This document shows, piece after piece, positions 41,501 through 50,956 of a DNA stretch of 64,000 bases (position 1 is the first letter of the stretch; each line of letters starts with the position of its first letter). The notes below the pieces were generated by a model. That model was not told the origin of the DNA. It saw only the letters and a program-made list of their open reading frames with translations, and searched no databases. The stretch is from positions 47,405-111,404 of the IMG/VR virus record IMGVR_UViG_3300034071_000801. One strand, 5' to 3'. The position numbers and the translations under genes were made by a program. The DNA is from a virus.

Positions 41501-43699
41501 TGGGGACAATTATATTCCTATGAAACAATTGATACAGGATTCCAAAGAAGTATTAACTCAGTAGGATCTGATGTAGTATTTGGTGGAGATACATTCATTT
41601 CTCGTTTTGCATTTAAAACTAAGCTTCCATTCTTTATTGATAATAGAGTGAATGCTCCTGATGATAGTGATATATTCTATGATGAGATTGGTAATATAGC
41701 TTATCCAAAATACTGGCATTCTGCTAGATCTATACTAAGTGACTACACTGTTACAGCTGGTGCAACAGGTGTATTAACAAATATCATATCATACAAAGCA
41801 CATAACTTTGATTGTCCTAATAGTCAATTACCTGCTCCTCCAGAATCTAATCCTAATAGAACATATTATGATGGATACTTTTATCTATTTGCATATGGTG
41901 TGCCTAACTTCTATTGTGAGAGTTCTTACAATACAGATCTTAGACAAGCCTTTAATAATAGAGAAGGAGATTTCTGGCCACATGTAAGTACTAACATTCC
42001 TGATGATTGGGTACAAGAAGATTTTGTATCTATAGCAAATGACAATACATATACATACAATGTAACTTTTTCTAAACAGAATAAAGAAAATACATTTACA
42101 CATCTTCCTCCAGATTGGACAGCTCAATTGTGTTATACATATTATCCATTTAGAGCTATATATTCTGATTCACAAAATATTGATTCAGATAATAAAGTGA
42201 ATAGTTGGTTAACGTATAGAGCAATTTCATATTTTGATTTTCCTCAAAACTTTGGAGATCTTACATCATTAGATGGTATTCAGAATAGAGCTATATTAGC
42301 TAGGTTTGAGAATAAGAGTTTAATGTATAATAATCTTCTTACAATTGATACAAGTAATCCACAAGCTGCATATGTAGGTAACCCAACATTATTTAAAGGT
42401 GCTCCTCCAATTGACTTTGCGGAAACAGATCTTGGATATGTAGGAAGTCAGAATAAGTTCTTATTGAAAATACCACAAGGACAAATAACTGTAGATGCTA
42501 AGAGAGGACAAGTGTTTTTAATCTCTGGTACTGAGTCTGTAGATTTATCTGCATTTGGTTCTGGGATGAATAGATTCTTTACAGATCATTTAGCTTTTGA
42601 AATTCTTAGATATTATCCAAATGTAGATACAGATAATAACTTTACAGGTATAGGATTACATGGTGTATATGATAGTAAGTTTGATAGAGTTATTATATCA
42701 AAGCTTGATTATATTCCATTAGATAGTAATATTAAATATGATGCTACACTAAGAGAATTCTATATTGAAGAAATTGTAAATGAACTTACATTTAGAACAC
42801 AAGTGTATTTGACAGATCCAGATTATTTCTGTAATAAGTCTTGGACACTTTCATATAATGTAAATACTAAAACATGGATATCATTTCATAGTTACATTCC
42901 TAATTTCTATATAGCTGAAAACAATTTCTTCTATTCAGGAATTAATGGATGTTGTGAAGACTTTGATTTAGTTGCAGGAGAAATAGTTCCTACACCTAGT
43001 ACAACTACTACTACATCTAGTAGCACATCATCAACTACAACAACCAGTACTACTGTGGCTCCTTTAGATTGTACATTAGTTGGAACAGTAGTTCTAACAA
43101 ATTGTACACTTCAAGGAACAGCAGTAGTTACAGTACCTCCAGTTCCACCACCTTGTACAAGACCTACTACATTGAATACATATACATTAATTACAGGATA
43201 TAATATAATAGCTCCACCTTCAACTGTTGTTTCAACAGGAAGTCAAGTGAACGCATGTGCTGCTATAGCATATGTAACAACACATTCAGATTTTACATAT
43301 ACATCAATTCAAGGAGAAGCATTTATTCTTTCTGTAGGTCAAACTATATATGCAAGTAATGGTACAAATGATTGTTCAGTAATACCTGATGGTTGGTATT
43401 TTACAGATGAAAGTGCACATACAACAACAAATGTATATCATGTTGTATCAGGAATAATTACTCAAATAGTAACATGTGTTCCTACTACAACTACTACCAC
43501 TACATTTTCTTGTACATCTTACACTATTAGTAAATCTACAGTAGGTGTAGTTTCAGTAACATATACAGATTGTACAGGTGTAGTTACAAGTGCAAGTGTT
43601 GGTGAAGTAGGAGGAGGACCTTCATTCACAACATTCTGTGCAAGATGTTGTATATCTACTCCACCAGAAGTAACATTAACTAATAACGGACCTTGTTAA
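38507..43699 (+). CDS. Muzzle / tail-stabilization protein with appended Thr-linked modules
   Basis: 1730 aa. The start of the protein (QEYNNGTVGLNMDQTLNQIK, then PGTLTYALNAALENFDSSS) and NQKHIFYITNP-type beta-propeller-like repeats match the large crAss-like tail stabilization or muzzle protein that plugs the tail tube, as I recall it. From residue ~1500 the protein changes character: PTPSTTTTTSSSTSSTTTTSTTVAP, a Cys-containing module, VPTTTTTTTFSC and a final module ending VTLTNNGPC. The appended modules probably face outwards and may bind host glycans. Confidence 0.8.
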   Translation: MAEEQQQGNIRQEYNNGTVGLNMDQTLNQIKPGTLTYALNAALENFDSSSVNYQNEQGNELCVTFPKGYILIGTHFINEQNKHIFYITNPDTNGSQIGYMDNNDCIYHILVSASCLNFNINNPIHKTVHKITNCTTEIYWTDGLNPRRYLDINNIPKLLQIGSTLCDPIYTDELDCNQLKLQPNFSIPQIAVTDITTGGELVAGTYQFAAQYSDASGNPYTSYYSVTNPTPIADPFITTVNYNYTVGKSIVLSLSELDISGQYQYFNLAVIKTVNGITSVELVGTYFIEQANDQITYTGQNKTQIRLTINDIFEKFPYYDIAQDLTSVQDILVWDNLTSIDRINYQSIASGINLLWETYKIPANENYADELNATNLRGYLRDEVYAIEIVFLLKNGKQTDGFHIPGRVKGIIENTTPDVVDTDPDFIGQPEPGTNYSPYWKIYNTASVLGTAPEYSPDPTYKGPYQFGEFAYWESTDEYPCNVDVWGDLAGQPIRHHKFPDILVSPMFESKLFSSPGAMVMGNDAVFPIGIKINNDEIKSLISVSNLTTEQKDDIVGYKIVRGDRGTNKSIVAKGILRNVGTYEREKQQYFYPNYPYNDLHQDPFLNQTNNAWTQLCEPFVVTITFLDSDPNGGPSYAEIEYTSCNNDKITTEKLYNVGTYPICAITKPIIKAGKGTSAYGNYEIWRIASTGNAFQFCAGWKAQWTDEFGEIKEEWVEGWPTNSSYTIHVKLGTEPICIDNCDSCGQRRDFIEIVNATNQCKVPIPQPPISDNDSYRQIFNSPETSFGQPFLGAILKLENVIFGGGKGHFVQVKGNAKYKLLTKEAQEDALKSAQEVGSLSVGFNATAMFTVYQAYLTIYVNGITRRNYAQSFNSIADYNYSESIPNDLGVKQRNLDIKRYLIPGVESVGDIHPVNNYRRESSVYLRTSLFREDGVTPVPAIPFPSNSPNMLIGGSPKITDYSRFTIGSTTACSSPEKEQDLRAVSYYASLKNQFVNQWGQLYSYETIDTGFQRSINSVGSDVVFGGDTFISRFAFKTKLPFFIDNRVNAPDDSDIFYDEIGNIAYPKYWHSARSILSDYTVTAGATGVLTNIISYKAHNFDCPNSQLPAPPESNPNRTYYDGYFYLFAYGVPNFYCESSYNTDLRQAFNNREGDFWPHVSTNIPDDWVQEDFVSIANDNTYTYNVTFSKQNKENTFTHLPPDWTAQLCYTYYPFRAIYSDSQNIDSDNKVNSWLTYRAISYFDFPQNFGDLTSLDGIQNRAILARFENKSLMYNNLLTIDTSNPQAAYVGNPTLFKGAPPIDFAETDLGYVGSQNKFLLKIPQGQITVDAKRGQVFLISGTESVDLSAFGSGMNRFFTDHLAFEILRYYPNVDTDNNFTGIGLHGVYDSKFDRVIISKLDYIPLDSNIKYDATLREFYIEEIVNELTFRTQVYLTDPDYFCNKSWTLSYNVNTKTWISFHSYIPNFYIAENNFFYSGINGCCEDFDLVAGEIVPTPSTTTTTSSSTSSTTTTSTTVAPLDCTLVGTVVLTNCTLQGTAVVTVPPVPPPCTRPTTLNTYTLITGYNIIAPPSTVVSTGSQVNACAAIAYVTTHSDFTYTSIQGEAFILSVGQTIYASNGTNDCSVIPDGWYFTDESAHTTTNVYHVVSGIITQIVTCVPTTTTTTTFSCTSYTISKSTVGVVSVTYTDCTGVVTSASVGEVGGGPSFTTFCARCCISTPPEVTLTNNGPC

Positions 43700-43700
43700 C

Positions 43701-44567
43701 ATGTCAAAAACTATAACCATAAAATTAACAAAAGCTGGACCAACTGCTGGACCATTCACTATCTATGACCAATTTGGAAATATCATAGCAGAGAATATTC
43801 CTAAGAAAACTCTTATTGCTGGTATTAGTTATATTGTAAATGATGATGTTACAATAATTACAATTAAATCTGTAGGAAATTGTACAGTGGAAAAGACTAT
43901 AAATCTTGCTCCTATCACTACGGAACAATATGCAAATATTCAATTCTCACAAACTACAACAGCTTGTGTATGGAGACATTTAACTAACATAAGATTGTAT
44001 AATGAGTTCTATGGAGTGATACAACCATACATCATTGAGTATCCTTTTGCATATCAATTCCAAGATGAAATCCTTCAGAATGTAAAAGATTATACAAAAG
44101 CATATGAATATATTCCTATACTGGATGGTGTATTTAATTATAACACAAGAATAGAAACAAATGATAAATGGTTTAACAAAGCTATTCTATATAATGGACA
44201 ACAGAGCTCTGGTATTCTTGAGCTTGTGGCTAAGCCTCTTAATAACTTAAAAGCTTACATGCAATATCCTATTCTTAATACTGAGAGTAAAACTATCACA
44301 TACACTAAGAGTGATAACTTCTATCAGTATAATACATTCTGGGCTACAGAAATAAGTTCTCAGATTCCATTATTTAGAACAACTTGTGAGAGTCTTTCTA
44401 TAGATAAGGTGGTGAATCAAGCTAATATGGATTATGGTCCTAGAAGCTTTAAGAAAGCCACGCTAAGAGCAAAAGAATTAAAAGTGAGACATATCTTAGA
44501 CAACAGTAATACAACGCATCTAGTAAGCCAATTCATATTAACTCCTGCACAAATATCTTATAAGTAA
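43701..44567 (+). CDS. Tail-region structural protein, 288 aa
   Basis: The N-terminal ~70 residues (LTKAGPTAGPFTIYD...IAG...ITIKSVGNCTVEKTINL) are the same module as in the protein at 34399. The remaining ~215 residues are a different domain, rich in Tyr/Asn (FNYNTRIETNDKWFNKAILYNGQQSSGILELV), ending in a basic helix. Directly follows the muzzle gene and overlaps the next start. Probably virion tail. Confidence 0.7.
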   Translation: MSKTITIKLTKAGPTAGPFTIYDQFGNIIAENIPKKTLIAGISYIVNDDVTIITIKSVGNCTVEKTINLAPITTEQYANIQFSQTTTACVWRHLTNIRLYNEFYGVIQPYIIEYPFAYQFQDEILQNVKDYTKAYEYIPILDGVFNYNTRIETNDKWFNKAILYNGQQSSGILELVAKPLNNLKAYMQYPILNTESKTITYTKSDNFYQYNTFWATEISSQIPLFRTTCESLSIDKVVNQANMDYGPRSFKKATLRAKELKVRHILDNSNTTHLVSQFILTPAQISYK

Positions 44568-46423
44568 TGGCTAGTAAAGTAAAATGCACATGTGGATGGT
44601 CATGGGACAAATCTGATTCTAGTAAGAAAGATATGTACATATGTCATGAGTGTGGTAGAGATAATTCTAACAACATGAAGAATGGTGGTTGGTTAGATAA
44701 TTATAATGATTCACAAGCTTCTGCTCCTGAAGGAATGGAAGGAGATGGATTCTCTAATGTAGGTAGAAACTATTCTCCTGCATGGGGTGGGCAGTTTCAG
44801 AATGGTGGTAAAGCACCTAAGTATGTAGAATCAAAAAATGATCCTAGATATAAAGCTTATCATGATAGTCTTTCTTTACATAATGAATCTATTAATGATT
44901 TAAATCTTTTAAAAAAAATGAAAAGTTCTGGAAAGGCCATTGATTTTTTAGAAAGTAGATTTGAATCTGGAGAACCTAGAAAAAATAATGAGTACCCTTT
45001 ATCGAAAAAAGGAGAAAAATCTTTTAATTCTTTAAAAAAATTAAATAAAAAAGAACCACAACCAGCATACAAAAAAATTGAATATGATGGTTTATTTGGA
45101 TTAGGATCAACTATAAATACTCCTGTATATAAAAAACCACAACAACAAGTAATAGTAAAACCTACTACAACTAAACAAACTAAACAAACTAAAAAATCTG
45201 GAATAAGAGAAGTAACAAAAAGCGAATTTAGTGAAATAAGTAATCAAAGTCCTTTAGTCAAAGTAGAAGGAGATGATTTTTATTCTAATGATCTTGGAGA
45301 TAAAGTAGTTATAGTAGAAAAAAGAAAACCTGTAAAAGAAATACAAAATAATCTACAGCCAGCAGGATTAGTACAAGGTGATTTTAATATAGATGCTAAT
45401 GCAGAAATACATCCAGAAGTAAGACGTGCTAAATCTTGGAAGTATAATACAAGAGAAGGTAGAAGTGAAGAATCAGGATATATAAATTCTCCAGAAGATA
45501 TGGATTATTATACTAGACTGAAAGATTTTTATCAAACAGGTGCTGGAAAAGGTTTAGGGAATAAAGTGGAGATTACACCAAGCTATCAAATGGGTGGATC
45601 TGTCTATCCAGTTAATTATGTTCCTCAAGCACAAGAAGGTAAACAATTAACTTTTCTACAACCTACTAGTGATAAACTACCAGAAGGTTATAGAATTCCT
45701 TATTCTGATCCTAGTAGTGAAAGAGCTATGTCTATAGGTGGAGAAAATGGAGAACCATCTTATTTAATTCCTAGTTTTAAATATGGTAAACCATTAAATG
45801 ATCCAATGGGAGAATTTAGAAAAACAGGTGAACATTTAGGTGGTCCATTTAAAACATGGCAAGATGCTGATAAGTGGGAGAATGAAACTAGACATCCAGC
45901 AGTTGAGAAAGGAGAAAATATAATGTTTCCTCAAGAACAATTTGCAATGGGTGGTTCTATACCAGGAGCTGTAGGTTTCTCATATGCACGTACACAAGGT
46001 GCTGCTCCTAGTAATGGTCCATATGCAAAGAAAACAATGGCTAGTGCACAGAATGGTAAAGAGATGAAATACTATCAGAATGGATTAGATTGGCAACCTA
46101 AAAGTATTAGTAGAAATGGTTCTATTATTAAAGATGATAGAGGGCAATGGGATCATCCAGGAGAGATAACAGAAATCAATTCTAATGATATAACAATGGA
46201 AGGAGTTCCTTATGATGTACTTGGTATATCTGATACAGGAGATACAAAACTAATGAAGCCAGGGAAGAACTATAAGTTCAAAGGAAAGAAGGTTACAGAA
46301 TATCCTATGGCTAAGAATGGAATGAGACAAGAACAGAAGAGTTTGCAGAATCTAGATAATCTAACTAACTTTACCAATTACAATAAACCACAACCAGGAG
46401 GCTGGCTAAACAAATACAATTAA
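44567..46423 (+). CDS. Zinc-ribbon virion/cargo-type protein, 618 aa
   Basis: The N-terminus KCTCGWSW...YICHECGR is a zinc ribbon. The rest is low in hydrophobic core, with recurring Gly-Gly/Asn-Gly motifs: MKNGGWLDNYN, FQNGGKAP, QMGGSVYPVNYVPQAQ, AMGGSIPGAVG, PGGWLNKYN. The segment with SERAMSIGGENGEPSYLIPSFKYG is frequent in large phages of Bacteroidota as I recall it. Probably an ejected or capsid-internal protein; function unproven. Confidence 0.7.
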   Translation: MASKVKCTCGWSWDKSDSSKKDMYICHECGRDNSNNMKNGGWLDNYNDSQASAPEGMEGDGFSNVGRNYSPAWGGQFQNGGKAPKYVESKNDPRYKAYHDSLSLHNESINDLNLLKKMKSSGKAIDFLESRFESGEPRKNNEYPLSKKGEKSFNSLKKLNKKEPQPAYKKIEYDGLFGLGSTINTPVYKKPQQQVIVKPTTTKQTKQTKKSGIREVTKSEFSEISNQSPLVKVEGDDFYSNDLGDKVVIVEKRKPVKEIQNNLQPAGLVQGDFNIDANAEIHPEVRRAKSWKYNTREGRSEESGYINSPEDMDYYTRLKDFYQTGAGKGLGNKVEITPSYQMGGSVYPVNYVPQAQEGKQLTFLQPTSDKLPEGYRIPYSDPSSERAMSIGGENGEPSYLIPSFKYGKPLNDPMGEFRKTGEHLGGPFKTWQDADKWENETRHPAVEKGENIMFPQEQFAMGGSIPGAVGFSYARTQGAAPSNGPYAKKTMASAQNGKEMKYYQNGLDWQPKSISRNGSIIKDDRGQWDHPGEITEINSNDITMEGVPYDVLGISDTGDTKLMKPGKNYKFKGKKVTEYPMAKNGMRQEQKSLQNLDNLTNFTNYNKPQPGGWLNKYN

Positions 46424-46424
46424 T

Positions 46425-49400
46425 ATGAAAGCACAAATTTTAAAAATAGCAGGTGTTAAAACTGAGAAAGAGTTTTACAAGAAATATAAAACAGAAGCAG
46501 ACTTCATGAAGGTGCATGGTAAAGCTTTTAAAAAAGCTCAAATGGGTACTGTTATTAGTGGTAGTGGTGATAAACTATCAAATCCTAAACTAATCAACTT
46601 ACAGAATATGTATGATGAAGCAGATATGGATGTTACTGGTATGACAGATGAGATGAGACAAAAACAAGCTGCTGCTTTACAATCTTCTCAAGCTCCTGCT
46701 CCTAGTAGCGGAGGTGGAGGTGGTGGAGGAGATATGTTTGGTTCTATATTTAAAATGTTAGGTGGAGCTGGTGGTGGAGCTGGTGGTGAAGCTTCTGGAG
46801 GAGGTATGGGTGAAATGGCTTCTGCATTAGCTAAATATGGAGCTGATATTCCTAGAGCACAAACTGGTTGGAATGGAGCAGGATCAACAAACTATGGGCA
46901 ACCTCAACAACCTTATTATGGTCCTGCATCACAGCAACCAGTTCAAAGTGTAGGAAGTTTACAACCTGCTGGAAATACTCCATCTGGACAAAATTTAAAT
47001 CAACTTAATCCATTACCTACATCTCAACAGTTAAATGCTCAACCTGGACAAGAAGAAGGTATAATGGATACTATTGCAAAGAAAGCAGGACCAGTAGGTC
47101 AACTATATGGTAGCTATCAAGCATTAAGAGGAGAGAGAAGAGCTAGAAAAGCAGCTGAACAACAAAAGGCTGTAAGTGATATTACATTAAAAGCATCACA
47201 AACTAGACCAGAACAAATACAAAGAAAGTATGTAAGACCAGAAGATATACAAAATACTGGTGAAGAGTTCTTTCCTATATATGGTGTAGGAACTAATCCC
47301 CTTGCTAGAAATGGTAGATATATTCATAAAGCACAAGATGGTACAATTGAAACTCCTGAAGTAGATGCAGTACCTACTGATTGGTATGAAGAAGGAATGG
47401 ATAAAGATACTTATTATGGATTTAAGAAACAACTTGATGATGCTGGATATACATCTATAGCAAAACCACAATCTGTAAACATTGGAGAGATGCAGGATAT
47501 AACTGAAGCTCAACCACAATATAATCAACTGTCAGATCAACAATCATCTGAATTTATGGAAACATATAACAGAGATCAAGGTAACTCAACTTCATCATTT
47601 GATTCTAACTCTGCTAGAGATAACTGGGTTCAGAAAACAGGACTTCCATGGAGTGAAGCTAAAAGACTTGGTTATACATCAGGATCTGCAAAAGATAACA
47701 CAAAACTATTAGGTGAATTAAATGATCCTAGATTTAAAAAAGAAAATTTAAGAACAGTTCCTTCTAAAAATAGTTCTAACTCACGTACTCCAGTACAACA
47801 TAGAGAAACTCCTTCAGGAAGACTTACACCTATTAAACCGCAATCATACGCAGAAGCTATGAAAGGTAAACCTAAATACTCAGGTAATCAAGGAAATATA
47901 GGAACACCAGATGAAGGAAATATGATTACTAGACTTGGAGAACGTTTAGCTAATCCACTACAAACATTTGGAGAATATATTAAATATGGAGAATTACCTT
48001 CAAAAGGTTTTTCTAAGTATAGTAAAAATGCTTTTGATCAAGTATTAGGACTTAAAAATCCAGCTTATTGGGCAAATGCTGTAGGTAATGCTTCAGACTA
48101 TGCAAGTGAAGGAGAATATAGGAAAGCAGTGATTGAAGCTGCAGATGCACTTCCTGCTTTAGGTAAACTTAAATATGTTAAAAATGTACCATTTGCTAAA
48201 GGACTTCCAGCAGCAAAAGAGTTTATTAAAAGAGCTGGTTACTTAGGAGAAGGTGCTAAAAGAATATCAGGACCTGCTTCTAAACAATTAGGACAAGCTA
48301 CACCAAAACTATTACAAGAAGGATTTACACCTAATTTTGTAATGTATAAAAATGGTGGTGGTATAGGTGGTAATCCTACAGAGATACAAAACACTTATGG
48401 TAATGGTAACTCTATATATGATGATCTTGGATATGAACCATTAACTGATCCAAACCAAGTTAAATCTTTTTATCATGGTGGAAGATTACATAGTATGCAA
48501 GATGGTGGAGGAACTCCATGGGGACAAATTGGAGAAGTAGGTAGTCAAGTTGCTGGTCAAGCTTCGGGAGGACCTAATGCTGGTGGTGATATTGGTGGTC
48601 AACTTGGTGGTACATTAGGAGAAGCAGCTGGTAATGCTATTGCTCCAGGTATAGGTGGTCCAATTGGTAAAGCTATAGGACAAGTTGGTGGAACACTTGC
48701 TGGAGGATTTTTAGATACTAATCCAAAAGCTATAAAAAGAAATCAAGCTGCTACAAGAAGAAATATACAAACAATGGCTCTTAATTCTGGGTTCCAAGGA
48801 ATACAAGGGCAGAATGCTTCTTATGTAAGAGATGGTGGTGATATTCCTAACTATGAAGATGGTGGATACATGAATCCAGAATATAATCCACAAGTGATTA
48901 CAATGTTTGGAGATCATGATTCTCAAGACTTTGCTGACTATGCTCACAAAGATGAATTTAGAGCTGGTGGACATTTAAAAGCATACACACCTCCTAGTGA
49001 AAGAGCTATGGAAACATATGAGAATGGTGGAGGAGTTAAGTCTTATGGATTAGGTGGAGAGTTACAAACACATTGGGGTGGAGGAGCTGAAACTATGTCA
49101 TACAATCCTTACTTACCAGGTACAGGAGAAACAGTTATGTTTAGAGGTAAGAGTCATGAGGAGTATTCTCCTAATGGAGAAACAGGAATAGGTGTTACAT
49201 ATGGTGGTAATCCAGTAGAAGTTGAAAGAGGAGAACCTATGGTTGAATTAGAAGAAGGTGGTACAGTGGATCCTCAAACAGGAGAAGTACAAAAGTCTGG
49301 TGTAGTATTTGGTAACTTAAAAATACCTAATCAATATATAGATATGTTAGGAGATAAATCTGCTAAGGGTAAGAAGTTTAAAAACTATGTAGCTGATCTT

Positions 49401-50846
49401 TCTAAAACAGAAGCTAAACAAAATAAACTTATAGAGAAATCAACTAATGAGTTAGATGCATTTACACCAATTACATCATTTGATAAATTAAAACTTACAG
49501 CATTACAAGCTAACATACAAGGAGCTAATATGAAACTTAAAGATATAGCTGATAAAAAAATAAATGCAGCTTCTCTTCAAAATGCTATCAATGATACAGC
49601 AGAAGAACATGGATTAGTTGCAGATGATCTTGCAAGAGGTAAAGTGAAAATAGATAAAAAAGCTAATCAGCAATATGCTAAATTTGGTGGTAATTTTAAA
49701 AAAGCACAAGATGGATATAAAACAATAGGTATTAAACCAGGAACTATAGATTATAATCCTATTGGACAAACATCAGGTGGAGATTTATGGAAAGATGAAA
49801 CTACATATGAAAATGTATGGAAACCAAAAGTATATTCTGCATTTAATGATCCAAGAAGAGCTGAAGAGCTTATTAAAAATATTGAGAATTATAAAGGTCA
49901 AGATGCTTCAGATGTACAAGCTGCAATTGCAAAAGGTAAAACTCCTGAAGAGAAGAAAGCTATTGCAATTAGATTAGCTACAGATAAAAAAGTTGGACCT
50001 TTTCATGAGATTATGAATCAAGTTATTGATTATAAACTACCTACTACTACACCAACAACAACTAAAACTATATTACCAAACAATCTTCCTTTAGAACTTC
50101 CAAAAGAAAAAGGTGCAGATTGGATGAATATTATTAATGCTGCTATCCCTTATTTAAGACCTTCAGATCAAGAAGCTCTTGATATGGAACAGTTATATCC
50201 AGAGATGTATGCAATGTCTTCTAATCAATTAGAACCAGTTCCTGCACAAGGATATCAACCTGATCTTGGTGTTCCTTATGATATATCATTACAAGATCAA
50301 TTGAATGCTAACCAAGCAGATTATAGATCTATGCAAAGAATGGTAGGATATAATCCAGCAGCTCAAGCTAATCTAAATGCTCAGAAGTATCAAGCTAACC
50401 AACAAGTGTTAGGTAATCAATTTAGAGCTAACCAAGAGATGAAAGATAAAGTGTATGGTGAGAATAGAAATATTCTAAACCAAGCTAAACTTACTAACCT
50501 TGGTATTTATGATAAGCAATATGAAAGACAAGCTCAAGCTTTATCTAATACTAAAGCTACAACACAAGCTGCTCTTAATTCTATTGCTGATAAGTATGCT
50601 AAGAATAAACTTGAGAACAGAACATTAGGTGTATATGAGAACATGTATAATTATAGATATGATGATCAAGGAAGAGCTATTAATATGAACCCACTTGCAC
50701 AATTCAATACAGAAGGAAGAGCAAATGTTGGTAGTCCTAAAAATGTTGCTCCTGAAGGATACGAATATGAAACTATTTTAAAGAAGAAGAAAGAAAAAGA
50801 TGTTGCTAAAAATGGTTCAATCGTAAAATCTTATAAAAATATATAA
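46425..50846 (+). CDS. Large Gly-rich cargo-type virion protein, 1473 aa
   Basis: Starts MKAQILKIAGVKTEKEFYKKYKTEADFMKVHGKAF. It has Gly tracts (SSGGGGGGGDMFG; GGAGGGAGGEASGGG; a Gly/Ala hydrophobic region around 740-790 that could insert in membrane) and repeated xGG or AQxG motifs every few dozen residues. Long helical segments at the C-terminus are rich in Ala/Gln/Asn. Follows the zinc-ribbon protein and shares its motifs, so the two probably act together as internal or ejected proteins preceding the RNA polymerase. Confidence 0.7.
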   Translation: MKAQILKIAGVKTEKEFYKKYKTEADFMKVHGKAFKKAQMGTVISGSGDKLSNPKLINLQNMYDEADMDVTGMTDEMRQKQAAALQSSQAPAPSSGGGGGGGDMFGSIFKMLGGAGGGAGGEASGGGMGEMASALAKYGADIPRAQTGWNGAGSTNYGQPQQPYYGPASQQPVQSVGSLQPAGNTPSGQNLNQLNPLPTSQQLNAQPGQEEGIMDTIAKKAGPVGQLYGSYQALRGERRARKAAEQQKAVSDITLKASQTRPEQIQRKYVRPEDIQNTGEEFFPIYGVGTNPLARNGRYIHKAQDGTIETPEVDAVPTDWYEEGMDKDTYYGFKKQLDDAGYTSIAKPQSVNIGEMQDITEAQPQYNQLSDQQSSEFMETYNRDQGNSTSSFDSNSARDNWVQKTGLPWSEAKRLGYTSGSAKDNTKLLGELNDPRFKKENLRTVPSKNSSNSRTPVQHRETPSGRLTPIKPQSYAEAMKGKPKYSGNQGNIGTPDEGNMITRLGERLANPLQTFGEYIKYGELPSKGFSKYSKNAFDQVLGLKNPAYWANAVGNASDYASEGEYRKAVIEAADALPALGKLKYVKNVPFAKGLPAAKEFIKRAGYLGEGAKRISGPASKQLGQATPKLLQEGFTPNFVMYKNGGGIGGNPTEIQNTYGNGNSIYDDLGYEPLTDPNQVKSFYHGGRLHSMQDGGGTPWGQIGEVGSQVAGQASGGPNAGGDIGGQLGGTLGEAAGNAIAPGIGGPIGKAIGQVGGTLAGGFLDTNPKAIKRNQAATRRNIQTMALNSGFQGIQGQNASYVRDGGDIPNYEDGGYMNPEYNPQVITMFGDHDSQDFADYAHKDEFRAGGHLKAYTPPSERAMETYENGGGVKSYGLGGELQTHWGGGAETMSYNPYLPGTGETVMFRGKSHEEYSPNGETGIGVTYGGNPVEVERGEPMVELEEGGTVDPQTGEVQKSGVVFGNLKIPNQYIDMLGDKSAKGKKFKNYVADLSKTEAKQNKLIEKSTNELDAFTPITSFDKLKLTALQANIQGANMKLKDIADKKINAASLQNAINDTAEEHGLVADDLARGKVKIDKKANQQYAKFGGNFKKAQDGYKTIGIKPGTIDYNPIGQTSGGDLWKDETTYENVWKPKVYSAFNDPRRAEELIKNIENYKGQDASDVQAAIAKGKTPEEKKAIAIRLATDKKVGPFHEIMNQVIDYKLPTTTPTTTKTILPNNLPLELPKEKGADWMNIINAAIPYLRPSDQEALDMEQLYPEMYAMSSNQLEPVPAQGYQPDLGVPYDISLQDQLNANQADYRSMQRMVGYNPAAQANLNAQKYQANQQVLGNQFRANQEMKDKVYGENRNILNQAKLTNLGIYDKQYERQAQALSNTKATTQAALNSIADKYAKNKLENRTLGVYENMYNYRYDDQGRAINMNPLAQFNTEGRANVGSPKNVAPEGYEYETILKKKKEKDVAKNGSIVKSYKNI

Positions 50847-50918
50847 CTAATTTGATTATAAAGAATTACCAGAATTGATTATTAATTTTGGTAATTCTAA
50901 TAATTCATATTACATTTG
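50843..50918 (+). promoter_or_regulatory. Host-type promoter with upstream element and overlapping hairpin
   Basis: TTTG (50887-50890), 20 nt, TACATTTG (50911-50918): an excellent Bacteroidota promoter. The upstream element (50843-50869) overlaps the preceding stop and matches 34976-35002 at 25 of 27 positions with the same 17-nt gap to TTTG. A perfect 10-bp inverted repeat AGAATTACCA/TGGTAATTCT (50862-50871, 50889-50898) overlaps the -33 box, suggesting an operator or a terminator for the upstream gene. Confidence 0.75.
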
Positions 50919-50956
50919 CTAATCTACATACATAGTATGTAAAATATAAAAATAAC

